From Pseudomonas sp. N040 (GTDB taxonomy: Bacteria > Pseudomonadota > Gammaproteobacteria > Pseudomonadales > Pseudomonadaceae), in assembly GCF_015637705.1 (NCBI RefSeq), contig NZ_JADOBE010000004.1, positions 280,435 through 344,434 of the forward strand: 64,000 nucleotides of DNA, written 5' to 3'. The position numbers were made by a program, and so were the translations under genes. The notes under the pieces were generated by a model, which was not told where the DNA came from, made no database searches, and worked only from the letters and a program-made list of their open reading frames with translations. Below, one piece after another: positions 59,172 through 64,000 of this stretch. Position 1 is the first letter of the stretch; each line of letters starts with the position of its first letter.

Positions 59172-59918
59172 CTAGAGCTGGTTCATCAGCTTGCGCACGC
59201 CGGCCACGTGCCGCCGGCTGACGGTCAGTGGCTCGCCGTTGAGGCCGCGCAGGTACAGCTGGAAATGCCCGAGAGCGGTGCGTTGCAGGCGCTCGATGCG
59301 CTCACGGGCCACCAGCGCGTTGCGGTGGATGCGCACGAAGCGCTCGCCGAATTCGTCCTCCAGGGCCTTCAGCGGCTCGTCGAGCAGCACCTCGCCCTGC
59401 GGATGGCGCAGGGTGACGTACTTGTGGTCGGCGATGAAGAAGATCACCTGTTCCAGCGGAATCAGCTCGATGCCCTTGCGCGTGCGCGCACTGATATGCG
59501 TGCGCGGCCCACCCTCGACATCAAGTGCCGGGCGGGTCAGCGCGGCCAGTTGCACGCGGTTCGGCCGCTCGGCCTTCTTCAGCGCCTCGGCCAGCGCCTC
59601 GGGGCGCACCGGCTTGACCAGATAACCCACGGCACTGACCTGGAAGGCCTCCAGGGCGAACTCGTCATGTGCGGTGCAGAAGATCACCGCCGGCGGCGCA
59701 TCGCGCTCGCACAATTTGGCCGCCACCTGCAGGCCGTCCATGCCCGGCATGCGGATATCCAGCAGGACCACGTCCGGTTTCAGGCTGTCGATCAGCAGCA
59801 GCGCCTCTTCGCCATTGCTGGCAGACGGCTCCAGCACCCGGCAACCGGGAATCTGTGCCAGCAGTCTGGCCAGGCGCTCGCGGGCCAGGGGTTCGTCATC
59901 GACAATCAGGACATTCAT
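59172..59918 (-). CDS. algR: LytTR-family response regulator AlgR
   Basis: A 248-residue response regulator. The start at 59918 ([20 protein letters not shown]) is used, and an alternative ATG nine bases earlier would add three residues. The receiver domain has the phosphoacceptor Asp54 in [14 protein letters not shown], with the acidic pair in VDDEP and the Lys in VKPV. A LytTR DNA-binding domain runs from about residue 140 ([20 protein letters not shown]). It controls alginate and twitching genes in P. aeruginosa. Transcribed after algZ, 5 bases behind its stop. Confidence 0.97.
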   Translation of the reverse strand: MNVLIVDDEPLARERLARLLAQIPGCRVLEPSASNGEEALLLIDSLKPDVVLLDIRMPGMDGLQVAAKLCERDAPPAVIFCTAHDEFALEAFQVSAVGYLVKPVRPEALAEALKKAERPNRVQLAALTRPALDVEGGPRTHISARTRKGIELIPLEQVIFFIADHKYVTLRHPQGEVLLDEPLKALEDEFGERFVRIHRNALVARERIERLQRTALGHFQLYLRGLNGEPLTVSRRHVAGVRKLMNQL

Positions 59919-59923
59919 AGAGC

Positions 59924-61003
59924 TCATGCTTCCTGCGGCAAACTCGCACAAGGATAGCGTAGACAAGTGAAATGGCGACCGTCACGCCGATCGACAATTA
60001 ATCTTGCCTGCGGGCCAAAAATCGCCGCCAGGCGCGCCTCGATGTTGTGCAGGGCCTGCTGGGTGCCGCGTGACGGCCGCTCTTCGGCCAGCGGATCATA
60101 GGGATTGCTCACGCACAGTTCGAACATGCCGTCGCGATAATGCCCCTCGACCCGCACCAGGCCGCCCTCGATGCGCGGCTGAATGCCGTGGATCAGGGCG
60201 TTTTCCAGCAAGGGTTGCAGGGTCAGCTGGGGAATCGGCAGTTGGGCCGGCACTTCGTCGACCTGCCACTCCAGCTGCAGGCGCGGGCCGAGACGGTACT
60301 GCTCGATCGACAGGTAGCGCCGGGCCAGCTCCAGTTCATCATGCCAGGCGACCAGCACCCCCGGCCGGGCCAGGCTGGCGCGGAACAGGTCGGAAAGGTC
60401 GAGCACCGCCTGCTCGGCCTTGTGCGGATCGCTGGCCACCAGACTGGCGATGCTGTTCAGGCTGTTGAACAGGAAGTGCGGGCGGATGCGTGCCTGCAGC
60501 GACTCGATGCGCGCCCCGAGTTCGGCCTGCTGCTGGCGGCGCCACTGGCTCTGCAGGTAGAAGTAGCGCAACAACAGCGCCGACATGATCAGCGCGATAA
60601 GCCCGTGGCGCAGGTAGAAATTGACTTCACCACTGCGCTGCAGCTGCCCACCCAGATTGAAAAAGTCGGCGACCGCCGAGCAGCCCAGCGTCAGCCCGAC
60701 CACCACCGCGCAGCTCAAAATCCCGGCCGCGGCCGCGGGCAGACGCGCCAGCAATGGCCGCAGGCGGCAAAGCAGTGCCGCCGAGAGCAGCACGATCCAC
60801 TGCACGAACACCGAGGCCAGGGCCAGGCGCACCCAGTCGAAACCCTGCATGATCGGCTCGGCCAGTACCAGTACCAGCACCAGCAGCTCGGCCAGCAGGA
60901 TCATGCTGAACAGCGCTTCGGGCTGGCACAGCTCGGGCAGGAAGAAATCGTCCTCGACGACCGGCGCTGGCTGTGGCTTGAACCAGTTCTTGTTCATGTG
61001 CAT
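59924..61003 (-). CDS. algZ: Sensor kinase AlgZ/FimS of LytS type
   Basis: A 359-residue membrane sensor paired with AlgR. The start at 61003 ([20 protein letters not shown]) follows GAGG. The N-terminal half has several hydrophobic segments. The histidine kinase region has the phospho-His motif [20 protein letters not shown] with His176. A divergent ATP domain has [18 protein letters not shown]. The catalytic G boxes are weak, as is known for LytS relatives. It lies just ahead of algR and is divergent from argH. Confidence 0.95.
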   Translation of the reverse strand: MHMNKNWFKPQPAPVVEDDFFLPELCQPEALFSMILLAELLVLVLVLAEPIMQGFDWVRLALASVFVQWIVLLSAALLCRLRPLLARLPAAAAGILSCAVVVGLTLGCSAVADFFNLGGQLQRSGEVNFYLRHGLIALIMSALLLRYFYLQSQWRRQQQAELGARIESLQARIRPHFLFNSLNSIASLVASDPHKAEQAVLDLSDLFRASLARPGVLVAWHDELELARRYLSIEQYRLGPRLQLEWQVDEVPAQLPIPQLTLQPLLENALIHGIQPRIEGGLVRVEGHYRDGMFELCVSNPYDPLAEERPSRGTQQALHNIEARLAAIFGPQARLIVDRRDGRHFTCLRYPCASLPQEA

Positions 61004-61153
61004 GGCTGTCCTCGCATGCAGCTGGGCTGGCAAGCGCTCGCTTGTCCGGGGCATTCCGGCAGAGGGACGCGCGAAGGCGGCCTTGTGCCTGTTATTATCG
61101 GCCCACTTTATCCGTTCCGCAGGCAATGCGCCTGCCCCTGTCACGAGTCAGCC

Positions 61154-62548
61154 ATGAGCCAAGAAAAGACCAACCAGTCCTGGGGCGGCCGCTTCAGCGA
61201 GCCCGTCGATGCCTTCGTCGCCCGCTTTACCGCCTCGGTGGATTTCGACAAGCGCCTGTATCGCCACGACATCATGGGCTCGATCGCCCATGCGAGCATG
61301 CTGGCCAAGGTCGGCGTGCTCACCGCGGAAGAACGTGACGCCATCGAGGCCGGACTGAAGCAGATCCAGGGCGAGATCGAGGCCGGCCAGTTCGACTGGC
61401 GCGTCGACCTGGAAGACGTGCACATGAATATCGAGGCGCGCCTGACCGACCGCATCGGTGTTACCGGCAAGAAACTGCACACCGGGCGTAGCCGCAACGA
61501 CCAGGTGGCCACCGACATCCGCCTGTGGCTGCGCGACGAGATCGACCTGATCCTCGCCGAAATCACCCGCCTGCAACAGGGCCTGCTGGGGCTGGCGGAG
61601 GCCGAAGCCGACACCATCATGCCCGGCTTCACCCACCTGCAGACCGCCCAGCCGGTGAGCTTCGGCCACCACCTGCTGGCCTGGTTCGAGATGCTCAGCC
61701 GCGACTACGAGCGCCTGGTCGACTGCCGCAAGCGGGTCAACCGCATGCCGCTGGGCTCGGCCGCGCTGGCCGGCACCACTTACCCGATCCAGCGTGAAGT
61801 CACCGCCGCACTGCTGGGTTTCGATGCCGTGGGCGGCAATTCACTGGACGGCGTATCGGATCGTGACTTCGCCATCGAATTCTGCGCCGCCGCCTCGCTG
61901 GCGATGATGCACCTGTCGCGCTTCTCCGAAGAGCTGGTGCTGTGGACCTCCGCCCAGTTCCAGTTCATCGACCTGCCGGACCGCTTCTGCACCGGTAGCT
62001 CGATCATGCCGCAGAAGAAGAACCCGGACGTACCCGAACTGGTGCGCGGCAAGAGCGGCCGCGTGTTCGGCGCGCTGATGGGCCTCTTGACCCTGATGAA
62101 GGGCCAGCCACTGGCCTACAACAAGGACAACCAGGAAGACAAGGAACCGCTGTTCGACGCGGCCGACACCCTGCGCGACAGCCTGCGTGCCTTCGCCGAC
62201 ATGGTCCCGGCGATCAAGCCCAAGCGCGAGATCATGCGTGAAGCGGCCCGCCGCGGCTTCTCCACCGCCACCGACCTGGCCGATTACCTGGTACGCAAGG
62301 GCCTGCCGTTCCGCGACTGCCACGAAATCGTCGGCCACGCCGTTAAGTACGGCGTGCAGAGCGGCAAGGACCTGGCCGAGATGAGCCTCGACGAACTGCG
62401 TCAGTTCAGTGAGCAGATCACCGATGATGTGTTCGCCGTGCTGACGCTGGAAGGCTCGGTGAATGCCCGCGACCATATTGGCGGCACGGCACCGAATCAG
62501 GTGCGGGCGGCGGTGGAGCGCGGCAAGGCATTGCTGGCGGGGCGCTGA
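61154..62548 (+). CDS. argH: Argininosuccinate lyase
   Basis: A 464-residue enzyme of arginine synthesis that splits argininosuccinate into arginine and fumarate. The start at 61154 ([20 protein letters not shown]) is preferred over the much longer open frame that runs antisense through algZ. Signature is [20 protein letters not shown], and other parts include [40 protein letters not shown] and [20 protein letters not shown]. Full length. The first accessory element after it is an insertion sequence. Confidence 0.98.
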   Translation: MSQEKTNQSWGGRFSEPVDAFVARFTASVDFDKRLYRHDIMGSIAHASMLAKVGVLTAEERDAIEAGLKQIQGEIEAGQFDWRVDLEDVHMNIEARLTDRIGVTGKKLHTGRSRNDQVATDIRLWLRDEIDLILAEITRLQQGLLGLAEAEADTIMPGFTHLQTAQPVSFGHHLLAWFEMLSRDYERLVDCRKRVNRMPLGSAALAGTTYPIQREVTAALLGFDAVGGNSLDGVSDRDFAIEFCAAASLAMMHLSRFSEELVLWTSAQFQFIDLPDRFCTGSSIMPQKKNPDVPELVRGKSGRVFGALMGLLTLMKGQPLAYNKDNQEDKEPLFDAADTLRDSLRAFADMVPAIKPKREIMREAARRGFSTATDLADYLVRKGLPFRDCHEIVGHAVKYGVQSGKDLAEMSLDELRQFSEQITDDVFAVLTLEGSVNARDHIGGTAPNQVRAAVERGKALLAGR

Positions 62549-62721
62549 TACATCGCCCTAAAGCTGGCCAGCATTGTGCTGAGACTCTAGATGGTGGCTG
62601 TTGCAGCGGGTATTCGGATTGAAAATCCGATGATGTGGTTATTTCCTTTGCCGGGCTGATTATCACTGTTGATTGAGAGTTTCTGTTGCGCCCCGCCGGG
62701 CGCCTCACTTTTCTTTGCTTG
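62549..62721. other. Spacer between argH and the insertion sequence
   Basis: No gene. It contains a small hairpin (tcggattgaaaatccga) about 65 bases past the argH stop and a GC-rich hairpin at 62688-62703 with a following tcacttttctttgcttg segment. That segment resembles one arm of a common Pseudomonas inverted repeat, which the IS may have interrupted. Confidence 0.4.
62688..62703 (+). terminator. Candidate terminator downstream of argH
   Basis: GCGCCC (62688-62693) and GGGCGC (62698-62703) form a small stem with a 4-base loop, followed by a T-rich stretch (cacttttcttt). It is 139 bases past argH and could end its transcript or belong to the broken repeat. Confidence 0.45.
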
Positions 62722-62722
62722 T

Positions 62723-62771
62723 GTGTATAGACCGGACACATAGCTGACAGGTGTGCGGGGACATGGTTGAC
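62723..62771 (+). repeat. Left terminal inverted repeat of the IS
   Basis: Partner of 63952-64000. About 38 of 49 positions agree by hand alignment. The strongest shared blocks are ACCGGA, GACA, GTGTGCG and GTTGAC. Confidence 0.75.
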
Positions 62772-62805
62772 ACTTCCGGCGAGCCAACCTTGCCGGGAAA
62801 CCACT

Positions 62806-63948
62806 ATGCCCTGGAATGCGAGAGACGCTATGAGCCTGAAAGAAGAATTTGTCCTGCTTGCCCGGCAGGAAGGTGCCAACCGCCGCGAATTGTGCCGGCG
62901 GTTCGGAATCAGTCCACAAACGGCCTACAAATGGCTGACCCGTTACGCGCAGCAAGGAACATCCGGCTTGGTCGAGCAGTCCAGGCGACCCAAGAACAGC
63001 CCTCACTTGACCGATGCACAGATCGAGCGAACGGTGATCGAGCTGCGCAAGCAGCACCCGGCGTGGGGCGGTCGTAAATTGAGCCGGCGCTTGACGGACC
63101 TAGGGCATGCTTCCCTAGCCCCGAGCACTATCACCAATATCCTGCACAGGTATGACCTTATTGATCCGCGAGCCTCGGAAGCGGCTGCGCCCTGGCAACG
63201 TTTCGAGCATGACCATCCCAACGATCTTTGGCAGATGGATTTCAAGGGCCACTTTCATACATCCCAAGGCCCCTGCCATCCCCTGACGGTGCTGGACGAC
63301 CACTCACGCTTTAACCTAGGGCTGCGAGCCTGCTCAGAACAACGCTACCGCACGGTGCAAGAGCAACTGACAGGCATTTTTCAGCGCTACGGCCTGCCAG
63401 TGCGGATGAATACGGACAACGGTGCCCCTTGGGGGTGCGCACGCCAGCCTGGACAGGTGACGGAGCTGGCCATTTGGCTAATTCGACTGGGCATTCGCTT
63501 GAGCTTCAGTCGCCCGTACCACCCACAGACCAATGGCAAAGAGGAGCGCTTCCACCGCTCTCTCAAGGCCGAGGTCCTCAACGGACGTAGTTTCGAAACG
63601 CTGGATCATGCCCAGCAGGCCTTCGATAAGTGGCGGCAAATTTACAACCACCAGCGCCCTCATGAGGCTCTGCATATGGCTACACCAGTGACACGCTACC
63701 TCGTCAGCCCGCGCTCCTATGACGAGCGCCTGCCTGAAATCGAATACGGCCCCGATGACACCGTCGTGACCGTGAAGTGGTTCGGAGAACTGAATTTCAG
63801 GGGGCGACGCTTCAAGCTCTCCAACCCATTACGCGGTCAGCCGGTAGCCATCCGGCCAACACCTAAAACAGATGGTTTATTCGATGTGTTCTTCGTTCAT
63901 CACAAGCTGATGCAGATTGATCTACGGGATCAGGAAACCGGTACATAA
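62806..63948 (+). CDS. IS481-family transposase
   Basis: A 380-residue DDE transposase. The start at 62806 (MPWNARDAMSLKEEFVLLAR) has GGGAAA upstream. ATG 62830 is a plausible alternative, and a TTG frame start at 62767 is not favoured. An N-terminal helix-turn-helix is GANRRELCRRFGISPQTAYK at about residues 24-43. The catalytic core has Asp145 in LWQMDFKGHF, Asp204 in RMNTDNGAPWG and Glu247 in NGKEERFHRSLK. The frame is intact, so the element may still be active. Confidence 0.95.
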   Translation: MPWNARDAMSLKEEFVLLARQEGANRRELCRRFGISPQTAYKWLTRYAQQGTSGLVEQSRRPKNSPHLTDAQIERTVIELRKQHPAWGGRKLSRRLTDLGHASLAPSTITNILHRYDLIDPRASEAAAPWQRFEHDHPNDLWQMDFKGHFHTSQGPCHPLTVLDDHSRFNLGLRACSEQRYRTVQEQLTGIFQRYGLPVRMNTDNGAPWGCARQPGQVTELAIWLIRLGIRLSFSRPYHPQTNGKEERFHRSLKAEVLNGRSFETLDHAQQAFDKWRQIYNHQRPHEALHMATPVTRYLVSPRSYDERLPEIEYGPDDTVVTVKWFGELNFRGRRFKLSNPLRGQPVAIRPTPKTDGLFDVFFVHHKLMQIDLRDQETGT

Positions 63949-63951
63949 TCC

Positions 63952-64000
63952 GTCAACTATGTCGGCGCACACGTGTCCACGATGTCTCCGGTCCGAACAC
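63952..64000 (-). repeat. Right terminal inverted repeat of the IS
   Basis: The outermost 49 bases in view, reading GTGTTCGGACCGGAGACAT on the minus strand from 64000. They pair with the left repeat. The final bases of the true end are outside the window. Confidence 0.75.

Larger units (their letters stand above)
62722..64000 (+). mobile_element. IS481-family insertion sequence (right end truncated by window)
   Basis: The left end begins TGTGTATAGACCGG at 62722. The last 49 bases of the window, read on the minus strand, match the first 49 bases at 62723-62771 with only scattered mismatches, giving long imperfect terminal inverted repeats. Both ends begin GTGT and share GACCGGA and GTGTGCG-type blocks. 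The element would end one or a few bases past the window. It encloses one transposase gene. It lies 173 bases after argH. Confidence 0.85.

Noticed and set aside
60140..61153. An N-terminal extension of argH giving an 802-codon frame
   Set aside because: The extension is antisense to algZ. ArgH family proteins start at the [12 protein letters not shown] segment at 61154.

Overview
The window is about 64 kb of a high-GC gammaproteobacterial chromosome that fits Pseudomonas in the broad sense. The evidence is the order gcvT-gcvH-gcvP, fbp iron transport, ubiI/ubiH/pepP, zapA-6S RNA-fau, an rbbA-type exporter, ubiD, rho, trxA, ppx, ppk-hemB, algP, algQ, dsbB, hemYXDC, algR/algZ and argH. As I recall it, this is the order of the corresponding Pseudomonas aeruginosa region (around PA5213-PA5263). 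Start codons were chosen from ribosome-binding sites and family N-termini, so many genes are shorter than the longest open frame.

Layout. Positions 1-7.3 kb are accessory: a truncated parvulin-type isomerase gene, a DUF2860 outer-membrane protein gene behind a structured leader, a cupin/LysR divergent pair with a clear palindromic operator, an alpha/beta hydrolase gene, and a compact cassette at 5.0-7.3 kb. That cassette has a 42-residue peptide gene ending in five perfect Gly-x-Lys-x tetrads, an HExxH protein resembling peptide beta-hydroxylases, and an ATP-grasp protein. I read it as an undescribed ribosomally synthesised, post-translationally modified peptide (RiPP) system, the most interesting content of the window. 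Positions 7.5-17.5 kb hold the glycine cleavage operon and an fbp-type iron importer whose two genes are separated by a two-gene unit on the other strand. Positions 17.5-24 kb hold ubiquinone hydroxylases, pepP, a YgfB-like gene, the zapA pair, 6S RNA and fau. Positions 24-33 kb hold a quinone oxidoreductase, the HlyD-RbbA-permease exporter and the ubiD/flavin reductase pair. Positions 33-40 kb hold rho, trxA, ppx, ppk and hemB. Positions 40-52 kb hold mixed conserved genes, including a Fur-box-preceded FTR1 iron permease. Positions 52-62.5 kb hold the alginate-regulator and heme neighbourhood plus argH. The window ends in an IS481-family insertion sequence that reaches its last base.

Themes. 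Iron and heme recur: two candidate Fur boxes (before fbpA and before the FTR1 permease), hemB and hemCDXY. Ubiquinone synthesis is represented by ubiI, ubiH and ubiD. Many neighbouring genes overlap by ATGA or similar junctions, so co-transcription is well supported. Function assignments rest on motif recognition from the sequence alone. No database search was run.
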